This document shows positions 8,887-19,111 of a stretch of DNA of 64,000 nucleotides, piece by piece. Both the position numbers and the translations under genes were made by a program. The stretch lies in the NCBI GenBank assembly GCA_016711505.1, contig JADJSV010000009.1, positions 130,908 through 194,907 on the forward strand, in the 5' to 3' direction. Source of the DNA: Bacteroidota bacterium (GTDB taxonomy: Bacteria; Bacteroidota; Bacteroidia; AKYH767-A; 2013-40CM-41-45). The notes under the pieces are model-generated. The model was not told the origin of the DNA, did not search any database, and saw only the letters and a list, made by a program, of their open reading frames with translations. How positions within the stretch are numbered: the stretch's first letter is position 1; each line of letters begins with the position of its first letter.

Positions 8887-10263
8887 ATGAAAATATTCTA
8901 CACCCTCATCAGATTTCAAAAATTTGCGGTAATAATGTTGGCCTTAATCGTCCATATAAATTCAAATTATTTATCAGCGCAGTATATTGTAAACGATATA
9001 ATTTATTCCACAAACAGTGTAACTAATGATGGAAAAGTTTCAGGTTACGAAACGCAAGGTGGAAACTGGTCGATTTGGCTTCCGGATTCTGCAAATGCAA
9101 TTGTCAATATTGGCGGAGTTGCCCCGGGCTTAGGTGTTGGCGGGCAAGCACGTTTTTCAGAAAATGGTAATTTTATATGTGGTACAAGTATGGGCAATGG
9201 CGGCGCAGAGATTTCATTATATGATCGCTCACTTGATACATGGACAGCACTTGGAAGTTTAGGATTTTCAGTTGACAGCACAAAAGGTGGTGGCTATGGT
9301 ATATCGGGAGATGGAAACGTAGTTGTCGGAAATTCGTGGGCTGACACAACCGGTGGTCTTGCATACACTCATGCAGTAGCGCATAACAACATTGAAGGTC
9401 TGATGGATCTTGGAACTTTATTTTTCGGCAGAAGCACTCGTGCAAATGCAACAAACTATGATGGCAGTGTAGTAGTTGGGTGGCAGGATTTTAATGGTCC
9501 ATGGAAATCTGCGGTATGGAGAAAAAATCCTGCCGGTGGATATTTCCCCAACGAATATATTTTAATTGACACTGCAGGAAATCCTAATGACGAATATAAT
9601 CAGATCGGAGAATGCAGTGCCGTTTCAGCAGATGGAAACTGGATCGGTGGTTACGGTGATTTCGCAAACAATAACGAACCATGGATCTGGAGCAGGGATT
9701 CAGGCGTTATCAATTTAGGAACTTTTCCGGGATTAGGAAATGGATATGTATCAGGAATTTCTGCCGACGGATCAATTGTGGTGGGTTGGTTTGACGGATT
9801 TTTCTTTGGTGATCCACGAACTCCATTTATCTGGACACATGAAAACGGACTTCAGGAATTTAATACGTACATAAGAAATGAATTAGGAGATTCAACATAT
9901 ACGCATCAGGTTTACACTGCTGAAAGTATTTCTCCAAATGGATTATACGTTGCAGGCTATGGAGTCGACACATCCACTTTTTTGTATTTCGCATACAGAG
10001 TAACACTTAATGGGACAACAGGAATATCTTCAACAACATCAGAAACAATTGAAATGTACCCTAACCCTACTTCAGGTTTTACAACAATTGAGAATAAAGG
10101 TCAGGCTACACTTACTGTTTCCGACATCAGAGGGCGAGTTGTAATAAAAACAGAAATCAATGGAAAATATTCACTTGATCTCACTGAATATAACTCAGGA
10201 ATTTATTTTGTAACAATTTTATCGAGTGACAAAATGCGTACAAGTAAAATAATAAAAAACTAG
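8887..10263 (+). CDS. HAF-repeat extracellular protein with T9SS type A sorting domain
   Basis: The 458-residue exported protein has a signal peptide (ends near SNYLSAQ). Repeated segments of the HAF/autotransporter-like type follow: GGYGISGDGNVVVGN, NYDGSVVVGWQDF, VSADGNWIGGYGDF, ISADGSIVVGWFDG. Each follows an A/S-DG-x-x-VVG pattern typical of a beta-propeller. The C-terminal about 75 residues are a T9SS sorting domain (IEMYPNPTSG, LTVSDIRGRVV, YNSGIYFVTIL, SKIIKN), so it is probably carried across the outer membrane and cell-attached. Frame intact. Followed by a strong terminator. Function beyond surface display is unknown. Confidence 0.87.
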   Translation: MKIFYTLIRFQKFAVIMLALIVHINSNYLSAQYIVNDIIYSTNSVTNDGKVSGYETQGGNWSIWLPDSANAIVNIGGVAPGLGVGGQARFSENGNFICGTSMGNGGAEISLYDRSLDTWTALGSLGFSVDSTKGGGYGISGDGNVVVGNSWADTTGGLAYTHAVAHNNIEGLMDLGTLFFGRSTRANATNYDGSVVVGWQDFNGPWKSAVWRKNPAGGYFPNEYILIDTAGNPNDEYNQIGECSAVSADGNWIGGYGDFANNNEPWIWSRDSGVINLGTFPGLGNGYVSGISADGSIVVGWFDGFFFGDPRTPFIWTHENGLQEFNTYIRNELGDSTYTHQVYTAESISPNGLYVAGYGVDTSTFLYFAYRVTLNGTTGISSTTSETIEMYPNPTSGFTTIENKGQATLTVSDIRGRVVIKTEINGKYSLDLTEYNSGIYFVTILSSDKMRTSKIIKN

Positions 10264-10320
10264 TTAGGCGGTATTCGAATTACGAATCCCGATTACAATT
10301 TTACATATGGCGGGTAAACC

Positions 10321-10354
10321 ATGCCAAGGTGACTGCGTTGCCTTGGCATTTTTT
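10321..10354 (+). terminator. Rho-independent terminator after the HAF-repeat gene
   Basis: A 9-bp perfect stem ATGCCAAGG (10321-10329) / CCTTGGCAT (10341-10349) with an 11-base loop is followed by TTTTTT. It sits 58 bases after the stop of the T9SS protein. Confidence 0.85.
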
Positions 10355-10519
10355 ATTTCACAATTCACCAGATCTTTAAAATCAAATTCGTAATGTTTTG
10401 TCAGCTTTTTTAAATTACTATAAGTCATTTTTTTGCTCTATAAAATTCTTTGGCATATTATTTTAAAGTGTGGTTACTCAAATATTATTATAATTAGAAC
10501 CAGGGTATGCAACCCTCTA

Positions 10520-10527
10520 TATATTTG
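10520..10527 (+). promoter_or_regulatory. Candidate -7 element (TATATTTG) directly before the DUF6766 start
   Basis: TATATTTG matches the Bacteroidota -7 consensus TAnnTTTG and ends 2 bases before the ATG at 10530. No matching -33 TTG is visible. If used, transcription would begin at or near the start codon, giving a leaderless message. The same octamer sits 3 bases before the start at 44293. Confidence 0.3.
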
Positions 10528-10529
10528 TA

Positions 10530-11204
10530 ATGAAAAAGGTTAAAAAATCAAATAGAAACTCTTTCATTTACAGCAATAGTCTGATCATTGTATTTGCTCT
10601 TCTTTTTGCTATTTTCCAGATTGGTCAGATTATTATGGGTCATAAAGAGTATAATGACTTTCTGACTACACACCACCAGCCATCTATATCAATTTATCAT
10701 TATTTGTTTTCGGGACATTTCATTCAGAGCACCTTTGAAAATTGGGAAAGTGAATTCTTTCAAATGGGATTGTTTGTTGTCTTCACTATTTTCCTGAGAC
10801 AAAAAGGTTCCTCAGAATCCAAAGAAATCGGCAAAGAGGATGAAAGTGACAAAGAACCACAAAGTCACAAAGATGCACCATGGCCGGTTTTAAAAGGCGG
10901 ATGGATTCTATCAATTTACAAATACTCTCTTTCTATTGCATTATTTCTATTGTTCATTTTAAGTTTTATTGCTCATTGGTATGGCAGCCTCAAAGATCAG
11001 AATATGAAAAATACTCTGGAATTAAAACCTCAGGTAAGTGCTATCGAATATATAAAAGATTCCAGATTTTGGTTCGAATCCTTCCAGAACTGGCAAAGTG
11101 AATTTCTCTCAGTTATGGTTCTTGTTTTCCTAAGTATTTACTTAAGGCAAATTGGCTCACCGCAATCAAAAGCAGTAGATTCTTCTCATGATGAATATAA
11201 ATAA
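10530..11204 (+). CDS. DUF6766-family membrane protein with internal duplication
   Basis: The 224-residue protein has two similar halves. Each half has a hydrophobic helix, then a conserved segment and a second helix ending in an LRQ-G-S motif: FENWESEFFQM...FLRQKGSSESK in the first, FQNWQSEFLSV...YLRQIGSPQSK in the second. The ENWxSEF...LRQxGSxxSK pattern identifies the DUF6766 family, which is usually a single unit of this type. Four transmembrane helices are predicted, with an acidic charged linker between halves. Function is unknown. The family is often near stress genes, and here it precedes DUF892 and catalase. Frame intact. Confidence 0.75.
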   Translation: MKKVKKSNRNSFIYSNSLIIVFALLFAIFQIGQIIMGHKEYNDFLTTHHQPSISIYHYLFSGHFIQSTFENWESEFFQMGLFVVFTIFLRQKGSSESKEIGKEDESDKEPQSHKDAPWPVLKGGWILSIYKYSLSIALFLLFILSFIAHWYGSLKDQNMKNTLELKPQVSAIEYIKDSRFWFESFQNWQSEFLSVMVLVFLSIYLRQIGSPQSKAVDSSHDEYK

Positions 11205-11316
11205 GAAGAATATGACTTAAAATATTTTTTAAAATTTTTTTTATACTCCAGGGATTTCCAATATGAAAGGCATACAATTTAAGTATATCTAATTATAACA
11301 TCTAAAAAAACAGAAA

Positions 11317-11931
11317 ATGAAAAATTCAGTTTCTCAAACAAAAAACAGAAAAGGCAAAGCAACTTCAAAGAAGGGAAGCAGCGCAAATCAGTCTTCAAAA
11401 TCAGAAGGAATGGAATCTTCAAAACTGATGAAGTTATTTGAAGATGAATTGAAAGACATTTATTGGGCTGAAAAGGCATTAACTAAAGCCATTCCAAAGA
11501 TGATCAAAAAAGCCACATCGGAAGAATTAATTGAAGCACTGGAAAATCATTTACAGGAGACAGAAGAACAAGTAAGCAGATGCGAAGAAATATTCGGCAT
11601 CATTGGAAAAAAAGCTGTTGCAAAAAAATGTGAAGCAATGGACGGTCTTATAAAAGAAGCAGAAGAGATCATGAAAGATACAGATGAAGGATCTATGCGC
11701 GACGCCGGAATCATTTCAGCTGGTCAGAAAGTTGAACACTATGAGATAGCGTCTTATGGAACTCTTCGTCAGTTTGCCGAAACACTCGGACTGACTGATG
11801 CAGTAGAATTATTTGAAATGACTCTGGAAGAAGAAAAAGGTGCAGACGAAACTCTGACGGAAGTAGCTCTTTCTGCAGTTAATATTCAGGCAGCTGAGGA
11901 AGAAGAGGAAGAGGAAGTTGAATCCAAATAA
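11317..11931 (+). CDS. Ferritin-like DUF892 (YciE/YciF) protein
   Basis: The 204-residue protein has a Lys/Ser-rich N-terminal tail (about 35 residues). A four-helix ferritin-like domain follows: LMKLFEDELKDIYWAEKAL, LENHLQETEEQVSRCEEIF, GQKVEHYEIASYGTL and FEMTLEEEKGADETL. The regularly spaced Glu/His residues (ExxxH on helices) correspond to the di-iron or metal site of the family. The tail is acidic (EEEEEEEV). YciE/F-type proteins are induced by general, osmotic or oxidative stress. A strong hairpin terminator follows. Frame intact. Confidence 0.88.
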   Translation: MKNSVSQTKNRKGKATSKKGSSANQSSKSEGMESSKLMKLFEDELKDIYWAEKALTKAIPKMIKKATSEELIEALENHLQETEEQVSRCEEIFGIIGKKAVAKKCEAMDGLIKEAEEIMKDTDEGSMRDAGIISAGQKVEHYEIASYGTLRQFAETLGLTDAVELFEMTLEEEKGADETLTEVALSAVNIQAAEEEEEEEVESK

Positions 11932-11943
11932 TTAAACTAATTT

Positions 11944-11977
11944 GATACCAGCTATTTTTCATGAAATGGCTGGTATC
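11944..11977 (+). terminator. Hairpin terminator after the DUF892 gene
   Basis: GATACCAGC / GCTGGTATC forms a 9-bp perfect outer stem, and TTTC/GAAA can pair inside it; ATTTATATT follows. It lies 12 bases after the DUF892 stop. It also shows that the in-frame ATG at 11942 is not the start of the next gene, since the hairpin would fall inside the coding region. Confidence 0.75.
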
Positions 11978-11992
11978 ATTTATATTAATATT

Positions 11993-13586
11993 ATGAATAG
12001 AGATCAGGGCAATTTATCAAAACAGCATATAAGTGTCTGGCATGATACTAACAATGACAACTCTTTGTTATATTCAAAACTGACGGAAAATTTAACAACT
12101 GATGTAGTAATTGTTGGCGGTGGTATAGCAGGAGTAACTATTGCATATAATTTATCAAGACAAAACTTAAATGTCGTTCTTGTAGAAGCAGGTAGTATTG
12201 GAAGCGGAGAAACCGGCAAGACTACTGCTCATTTGGTCACTGCACTTGATGACAGGTACTATGAACTGGAAAGAATTTATGGAAAAGAAAAAACAAAATT
12301 GATTCATGCCAGCCACAAAGAAGCTATTGATTTTATTGAAGATACGATAAGATCAGAAAGCATTGATTGCGATTTCTTAAGGTTAAATGGTTACCTTTTT
12401 CAGCATCCAACTGATGATGACAATTCATTAGAGAAAGAATTTAATGCTTGTAAAAATGCGGGGCTTGAAGTTGAACTTAAAAAAGGGATTCCCGGGACTG
12501 AATTTATTTTAAAGCCTTGTCTTGAATTTAAAGACCAGGCGCAGTTTCATCCGTTAAAATATATTAGCGGTCTAAGTAAGGCAATTCAAAGAAATGGAGG
12601 TAAATTTTTTACTGATACTCATGCCAGAGAGATTTCTGAAGAAGGAATTATCACTGACGGTGATTTTAAAGTAAACGCCAAACACGTTGTTGTCGCAACT
12701 AATACACCGGTAAACAATAAAGTTGTAATGCATCTCAAACAATATGCATATCGTACTTATGTTATCGGTGCTTTAATTGAAAAAAACTATTTACCTAATG
12801 CCTTGTGGTGGGATACAGGAAATTTTGACCTTAATAGCGATCTCGCTCCATATCATTATATCCGACTTCAAAAATACAATGAAGATTTTGACCTATTGAT
12901 TTGCGGTGGAGAAGATCATCCTACAGGTCTGCCGGATGCCGATGGTAAAGGGATTTCAGAATCAAACAGGTATGATCTGCTTGAAAAATGGTGTCGCACA
13001 TTCTTCCCGATAAAAAATATTATTTACCGATGGTCAGGACAAGTTATGGAACCAATGGACTGTCTTGCATACATAGGACACAATCCTATGGATAGTAAAA
13101 ACATTTATATAGTTACCGGAGATTCCGGAAATGGAATGACCCATGGAACAATCAGCGGTCTACTTATCCCGGATCTAATTCTAGGCAGAGAAAATAAATA
13201 CGAAGATATTTATTCTCCATCGCGATTTAAGATCTTTAAAAAGGATCAGTTTTTTTAAAGAAGTTGCAGGAGGGTTTGTAGCTTATCTGAAAAACAAACC
13301 TGATCATCCGGAAAATGAAAATGTTTATGAAATCAAAACCGGCGAAGCTAAAGTTGTAGAAATAGATAAAAAGAAATATGGCGTTTTTGTTGATGAAAAA
13401 AATGAACTGCACTTTGTTTCTGCAGAGTGCACACATTTAAAATGCATTGTAAACTGGAATTCTGATGAAAAAAGTTGGGATTGTCCCTGCCATGGAAGCA
13501 GGTTTGATCATTTAGGTAATGTGTTAAACGGTCCTGCTAATTCTCCTTTGAAATATTACAGTGAAGATGAAATAATCCGTGATTAA
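11993..13586 (+). CDS. FAD-dependent oxidoreductase with C-terminal Rieske [2Fe-2S] domain, frameshifted
   Basis: The N-terminal domain is a DAO-type flavoprotein with a GxGxxG dinucleotide fold (DVVIVGGGIAGVTIAYNL, then VVLVEAGSIGSGETGKTTAH). The substrate domain ends with GDSGNGMTHGTISGLLI. The first frame stops at 13258 in a run of seven T. The shifted frame continues FKEVAGGFVAYL... and a Rieske cluster site, ECTHLKCIVNWN...WDCPCHGSRFDHLG (two Cys-His pairs), to 13586. Together they give about 530 residues, the usual length of these DAO-Rieske fusions. The start is placed at 11993 (MNRDQGNL) after the hairpin. Substrate unknown. Part of the stress and redox block. Confidence 0.85.
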
Positions 13587-13592
13587 GAAAAG

Positions 13593-14141
13593 TCACTGTT
13601 TTTTTATAGTCTTCTTCCAGTAATTTTTCAGAAATCCTTTTTTGCCATACACCGGATCCTTCTGAGGAATGGATAAAGTACGAATTTTTGTTATTGCTTT
13701 TTTATATTCTGCAGGAGTTCCTGTATTAGTATCATAATCCTTTCCTTCCGGATAAGCACCAATACATATAAAATTTTTTGAGGCTTTAAGACATTTATGC
13801 CCGACACCGGCCGGCAAAATCAGGATATCTCCGGCAGTGACTTCTACTCTTTTACCTCCGGGACCACCAAGAATAAGAAATGCCGATCCCATGCTTATTC
13901 CTAAGCATTCATGAGTATTACTATGATAGTGATGAAAATTATATATTCCATTTTTCCAGGTGTTACTCCAGTTGTTGGTTAAAAATATTTTCTGAAGTAA
14001 TTCCGATGATCTGTTTTTTTGTTTCGGGAGATTTACCGCACTTCTATAAATTAATACAGGTAGCCTGTTATTGGGAAAATTCTTATTTCGCTTGAGTGAA
14101 ATTATTAAAATATCCGGTATTTTATTGATCCGTTCTTTCAT
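13593..14141 (-). CDS. YjlB-like cupin protein
   Basis: The 182-residue protein has one cupin barrel. Motif 1 is FHHYHSNTHECLGISMGSAF (His and Glu ligands). The next segment is LGGPGGKRVEVTAGDILILP, and motif 2 is AGVGHKC. GAYPEGKDYD follows. The YHSNxHE...PAGVGHK...YPxGxDxD pattern matches the YjlB cupin group, whose substrate is unknown. The 14138-14141 ATGA overlap with pncC implies translational coupling. It converges on the Rieske flavoprotein with only 6 bases between the stops. Confidence 0.75.
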   Translation of the reverse strand: MKERINKIPDILIISLKRNKNFPNNRLPVLIYRSAVNLPKQKNRSSELLQKIFLTNNWSNTWKNGIYNFHHYHSNTHECLGISMGSAFLILGGPGGKRVEVTAGDILILPAGVGHKCLKASKNFICIGAYPEGKDYDTNTGTPAEYKKAITKIRTLSIPQKDPVYGKKGFLKNYWKKTIKKQ

Positions 14142-14617
14142 GCAGCAGATTTTACTATCTGTGAGATAAATGAAAATAAAAATGCGCAGGATCTTTTTTT
14201 AATTTCCAATGGAGAGCCGCGGAATTGCTTTTTCTTTCTTGTAAGTTTATTCTTGTACAGAACTGAATAGTATACTGTACCAACAGGTTTATTTCTGTTT
14301 TCAGAGCCTCCTTCTGAGGCAAGGCCTGTAATGGAAGCGTGAACATCTGCTTTGATTAATAATTTAAGTTTGCGCACAAGCTTGTCAGTTATTACCTGAG
14401 ATTCTGCAGTATGCTTTTTTATCAGAGTTTCAGAAAGGCCCATCAGATTTGTTTTTACAGATTTATCATTACATATAATTGCTCCTTTGAAGATGTCAGA
14501 TGTAGAACTTATACTTCCAATTTTATGTGATAAATATCCGCAACTCATGCTTTCAGCAAATGCAATAGAAAGCCCTCTCGCTTTCATCATTCTTGCAAAA
14601 TTTTGTTCGGGTCTCAT
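14138..14617 (-). CDS. pncC: PncC/CinA C-terminal domain nicotinamide-nucleotide amidohydrolase
   Basis: PncC hydrolyses nicotinamide mononucleotide to nicotinic acid mononucleotide in NAD recycling. The 159-residue stand-alone CinA-C protein has FAESMSCGYLSHKIG, SDIFKGAIICNDKSVK, a SxxVI region and ASITGLASEGGSENRNKPVGTVYYSV, which match the family core (AES...GxL; TGxAxxGG...KPVGTVY). Classic CinA-C has AESLTGG; here it is AESMSCG. It is translationally coupled to the downstream cupin gene by ATGA overlap. Confidence 0.82.
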   Translation of the reverse strand: MRPEQNFARMMKARGLSIAFAESMSCGYLSHKIGSISSTSDIFKGAIICNDKSVKTNLMGLSETLIKKHTAESQVITDKLVRKLKLLIKADVHASITGLASEGGSENRNKPVGTVYYSVLYKNKLTRKKKQFRGSPLEIKKRSCAFLFSFISQIVKSAA

Positions 14618-14660
14618 ATATGAAGATATGGTTCATTCAATACCTGAAATTCTGTGCCAT

Positions 14661-16192
14661 TTATACAGGTAGATACACAAAAAATTTAGCCCCTTTACCC
14701 ACTACGCTGGAGGCATAAATAAATCCATTATGATTTTCTACTATTCTCTTACAAAGTGCCAGGCCAATACCTGTCCCTGAATATTCATTTCTCCCATGTA
14801 ATCTCTGAAACAAAGAAAAAATCAATTCGCTATACTTTTCTTCAAAACCAATTCCATTATCTTCAAAAACAATTCTATAATACTTCGCGTTGGGAGGATT
14901 TTTAATTGACTCAGAAATTTCTGTTCCCATTACCACACTTGACGAAATTCTGATAACAGGATCGACTTCGCCAAATTTCAAAGAATTGCTAATCAGGTTA
15001 GAAAACAATTGGCCAATCTGAATCTGATTACAGAATATTACCGGCAAAGAATCGCTGATAATAACAGCATTTCTCTCAGTTATTAAAAGTTCAAAATCTT
15101 GTTTTACATCATTAAGGACTTTATTAAGATCCACTATCTTCATGTCATTTTTTCATCATGATTTTTCGAAAGCCGGCTGTAATTCAATAATGATTTGATC
15201 AGATCTGACATGCGCTGTGCAGAAAATTCAAGTTTTTCAAAATACTTATTTACAAATTCCCTGTCATCGTAATTTTCCTGAATTAATTCTGCAAAAGTCT
15301 GAATTTTTCTAAGTGGTTCCTGCAGGTCATGTGATGCCACGTACGCAAATTGTTCGAGGTCTCTGTTTTGAATTTCTAGTTCCGTTAAATAAGCAGCTAA
15401 CTTCTCTTCTGCAATCTTTTGCTGTGTAAGATCTCTTGTTACCTTGGAAAAACCAATTACTTCATTTTCCTTATTATGAAGTGCAGTGATAACAATTGTT
15501 CCCCAGAATCGTGTACCGTCTTTGCGTACCCGCCATCCTTCCTGAACGGCTTTACCATGTTCTTTGGCATAATTTAAAAGTCTATCAGGCATCTTCGAAT
15601 TTAAATCTTCAGGAGTATAAAACAATTCGAATTTTTTTCCGATTACTTCATCACTTCTATATCCTTTTATTCTTTCAGCACCGGCATTCCAATTCTGAAT
15701 AATTCCATTAATGTCGAGCAAAATTATTGCATAGTCCTGCACCTCCGCTATCATTTGATGATAGCGTTCTTCGCTGTCACGCAAGCTATCTTCCCAAATT
15801 TTTCTATCGGTCAGATCTCTTGTAACTTTACAAAAGCCAATTACTATTTTTTCTCCCGAATGAATTGCAGTTATTGTTATACTTCCCCAGAATTTTGAAC
15901 CATCCTTTCGCTTACGCCAACCTTCATGAATTGCTCTTCCTGCACTTCTGGCCTGTTCAATTAATTTATCCGGAAGTTTATTCCTGATATCTTCATCAAA
16001 GTAAAATGTACTAAAATGTTTTCCAACAATTTCCTCTTCAGAATAATACTTAATTTTCTGTGCACCCAGATTCCAATTCCGGACTATACCATTTGTATCC
16101 AGCAAAATAATCGCATAATCCTGAATTTCCTCTATCATTCTCTGATAAAGATTATCGCCATCTATTGAATCGCTCCAATTATTATTACTCAT
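14661..16192 (-). CDS. PAS-PAS sensor histidine kinase, frameshifted between HisKA and HATPase domains
   Basis: The first frame (15140-16192, 350 codons) has two near-duplicate PAS domains (IQDYAIILLDTNGIVRNWN and VQDYAIILLDINGIIQNWN). It ends in a HisKA helix with the phospho-acceptor in ASHDLQEPLRK. The second frame (14661-15143) carries HATPase_c: N-box QLFSNLISNSLKF, G1 FEDNGIGF, G2 GTGIGLALCKRIVENH. No membrane helices, so it is a soluble sensor. The two frames overlap as ATGA, but one more A in the run at 15148-15153 reads NHDEKNDMKIVDLNKV without a break. It is therefore probably one about 510-residue kinase. The response regulator gene lies 32 bases upstream. Confidence 0.85.
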
Positions 16193-16224
16193 TGATTGTG
16201 TTCATAAAAGACTATTTAGAAATT

Positions 16225-16617
16225 TTAAGCAGTTGTAAAAATCTGGTTAAGCTTGTTTACCAACTCTGCGGTCTTAACCGGCTTAATTATAAAATCATTT
16301 GCCCCTAATTCAAGTGCTTCCGAAGATGTTGATCCTCCCGAAGTAGTCGAATACATAAATATTTTTGTTTTCTCCAGCCGCTTAATTTTTTTCAACTCTT
16401 TCAAACTTGCAATACCATTCATCTTAGGCATGTTCACATCCAGAAAAATAAATTCCGGAGTGTATTCAATTTTCGATAACAAATATGAAATTGCTTCAAC
16501 ACCACTATCCAGTATCTTACAATTAATATTTTTACCTGTTTTCTTGATACAAATTAGAAAAATGTCCTGATCATCTTTGTCGTCGTCTACAAGCAGACAT
16601 TGTGTGGATTCAATCAT
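16225..16617 (-). CDS. Single-domain response regulator (CheY-like receiver)
   Basis: The 130-residue receiver domain has an acidic pocket in LLVDDDKDDQD, the phospho-accepting Asp in EFIFLDVNMPKMNG, the conserved Thr/Ser in FMYSTTSG and Lys in DFIIKPV. There is no output domain. It lies 32 bases upstream of the PAS-PAS kinase on the same strand and is probably its partner or a phosphorelay component. Such single-domain regulators next to PAS kinases are common in Bacteroidota. Confidence 0.9.
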   Translation of the reverse strand: MIESTQCLLVDDDKDDQDIFLICIKKTGKNINCKILDSGVEAISYLLSKIEYTPEFIFLDVNMPKMNGIASLKELKKIKRLEKTKIFMYSTTSGGSTSSEALELGANDFIIKPVKTAELVNKLNQIFTTA

Positions 16618-16917
16618 AAGTTTTATAAAAAATTAGCTTTCCATTTTTCAGATCTTGCAAAGGTAAATTTTCTCTATAAACTATTGAAAATAACATGCCT
16701 CAGATCTTAAACCGGCACTTTGACTCGTAATTAAAATGTCACTTAACAAATTGTTTAAACAAATGTCTGATTTAATTAAACGCTTTGATAAATGAATTAC
16801 AAGTTTTTTGGCACAGGATTTTAAAAAAGATTTCATCCAATAATACATCAATACAGAAAATTCTTGTCCGGGATTCACACGAATTTGTTCCACTAAAATC
16901 AGAATTACTCAAAAAAC

Positions 16918-19079
16918 ATGGCAAAAACACCAACTTCAAAAAGCAAGGAAAATAAAAAAAACTCATCCGTAAATAAAAAAACAGATGATCTGAAAAAAAA
17001 CACTATTTCTTCTGACGATCAGTTTCTGACAACAAATCAGGGAGTAAGGATCAATGACAATCAGAATTCTTTAAAGGCAGGTGAACGTGGTCCTACCTTA
17101 CTTGAAGATTTTATTTTTCGTGAGAAGATAACACATTTTGACCATGAAAGAATTCCTGAGCGGATAGTGCATGCCCGTGGCTCAGCGGCACATGGAGTTT
17201 TTCAGGTATATAAATCGATGAGTAAATATACCAAGGCAGGTTTTCTGACAGATACCGAAAGACAAACTCCTGTCTTTGTTCGTTTCAGTACAGTTGCAGG
17301 ATCCCGGGGCAGTACAGATCTGGCTCGCGATGTACGGGGCTTTGCTGTAAAATTTTATACTGAAGAAGGCAACTTCGATTTAGTGGGGAATAATATGCCC
17401 GTATTTTTTATTCAGGACGCAATTAAATTTCCTGATCTGGTGCATGCAGTTAAACCAGAACCACATAATGAAATTCCACAAGCGGCATCGGCTCATGATA
17501 CATTCTGGGATTTTATTTCATTACTACCGGAATCTTCTCATATGATCATGTGGTTAATGAGTGATAGAGCTATACCGAGAAGTTATAGAATGATGGAAGG
17601 CTTTGGTGTTCATACATTCCGTTTCATCAATGCTAAAGGGAGTTCAACTTTTGTAAAATTTCATTGGAAACCTATTTTAGGAGTTCACTCACTAGCCTGG
17701 GATGAAGCTCAGAACCTTTCAGGAAAAGATCCTGACTTTCACAGAAGAGATTTATGGGAAGCAATTGAATCCGGTGCCTTTCCGGAATGGGAACTAGGAG
17801 TGCAGCTGGTAGCTGAAGAAGACGAACACAAATTTGAGTTTGATCTTCTTGATCCGACAAAATTAATTCCTGAAGAATTAGTTCCCGTGATACGAATTGG
17901 AAAAATGACTTTGAATAGAAATCCTGATAATTTCTTTGCAGAAACAGAACAGGTAGCCTATCATGTCGGACACATTGTTCCGGGAATAGATTTTACAAAT
18001 GATCCATTGATGCAAGGCAGATTATTTTCATATACTGATACACAATTGAAACGATTAGGAGGACCAAATTTTCACGAGATCCCAATCAACCGCCCTGTTT
18101 CACCTGTACACAACAATCAGCGCGATGGCCATATGCGTCAAACGATTAATAAGGGACAAAGTAGCTATGAACCAAATACCACTGCAGGTGGATGTCCGTA
18201 TCAGGCATCTATGAAAGACGGAGGTTTCTTCTTTTAACGAGAGGATCGATGCTCATAAAATCAGGGAACGTAGTGATAGTTTCAAAGATCACTTCAGCCA
18301 GGCAACCTTGTTTTTTAATAGTCAGAGTGAACACGAAAAAGATCATCTCATTAATGCACTTCGTTTTGAATTAGGGAAAGTTGAAAATCCGGATATACGT
18401 GTCAGAATGCTAGGAATTTTATCGATGATTGATAAAGGTCTGGCGAATAAAGTTGCTGAAGGACTTGGTCTGAAAGTTCCAAATGATATCGGATTAGTCA
18501 ATCAAAGTATTCCGGCAGATGCCGATCCTAAGTCTTATCAACCAATTAAGAAAAGAGTTCGATAAATATTTCTGAAGCGCTAAGTATGGCGAACACTCCT
18601 AAAGATTCTATTGCCACTAGAAAAATAGCAGTATTAATTGCAGATGGCGTGAATGCAAATTCATTAAATAAAATGAAAAAAGCATTGGAAGATGCAGGAG
18701 CAAAGCAGAAACAGTTGCACCACATCTTGGAAAAATTAAATCAGATTCAGGACAAGATATTGTCGCAGACAGAAGTTTACTAACTACTCCTTCTGTTGTA
18801 TATGATGCAGTGTATGTTCCGGTGGTAAAAAAGTATTGGTGAGTTAAAAATAATGCTGATGCAATTCATTTCTTAAATGAAGCATTTAAGCATTGCAAAG
18901 CAATTGCTGTGGATAGAGATGCTACTGAAATTTTAGACAATACTTATTTTGCAAAAAAGTTACCTGATCCGGGAGTAATTACAGGAACAAAATCTGAAGC
19001 ATCAGCAAAGGATTTCATTTCAGCCATTGCTCAACATCGCTTTTGGGAAAGAGAAAAAGCAAGAAAGGTTCCTGCATAG
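16918..19079 (+). CDS. katE: Large-subunit (KatE/HPII-type) monofunctional catalase, several frameshifts
   Basis: Catalase converts hydrogen peroxide to water and oxygen. The heme domain has the distal His in IVHARGSAAHGVF, Asn in LVGNNMPVFFIQD and the proximal Tyr in RLFSYTDTQLKRLG. The first frame stops at 18237. The protein continues in other frames: ERIDAHKIRERSDSFKDHFS to about 18560, SEALSMANTPKDS...RKIAVLIADGVN from 18586, then SLLTTPSVVYDAVYVP and FISAIAQHRFWEREKARKVPA to the stop at 19079. This is the C-terminal class I amidotransferase-like domain of the large catalases. Length is about 720 residues. At least one break (18701, GCAAAG for GCAAAAG) is a lost homopolymer base, arguing for sequencing error. 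Confidence 0.88.
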
Positions 19080-19111
19080 TTTCTTTAAAACAAATTAAAA
19101 ACATAACAGTA

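Noticed and set aside
11942..11992. Earlier start of the FAD/Rieske gene
   Set aside because: This stretch is the DUF892 terminator hairpin; a start at 11993 avoids it.
14661..15143. Stand-alone HATPase gene
   Set aside because: Starts in the middle of a normal kinase; one homopolymer base joins it to the PAS/HisKA part.
19043..19111. Earlier start of the SDR gene
   Set aside because: Lies inside the catalase C-terminus in another frame; the SDR fold begins at 19112.
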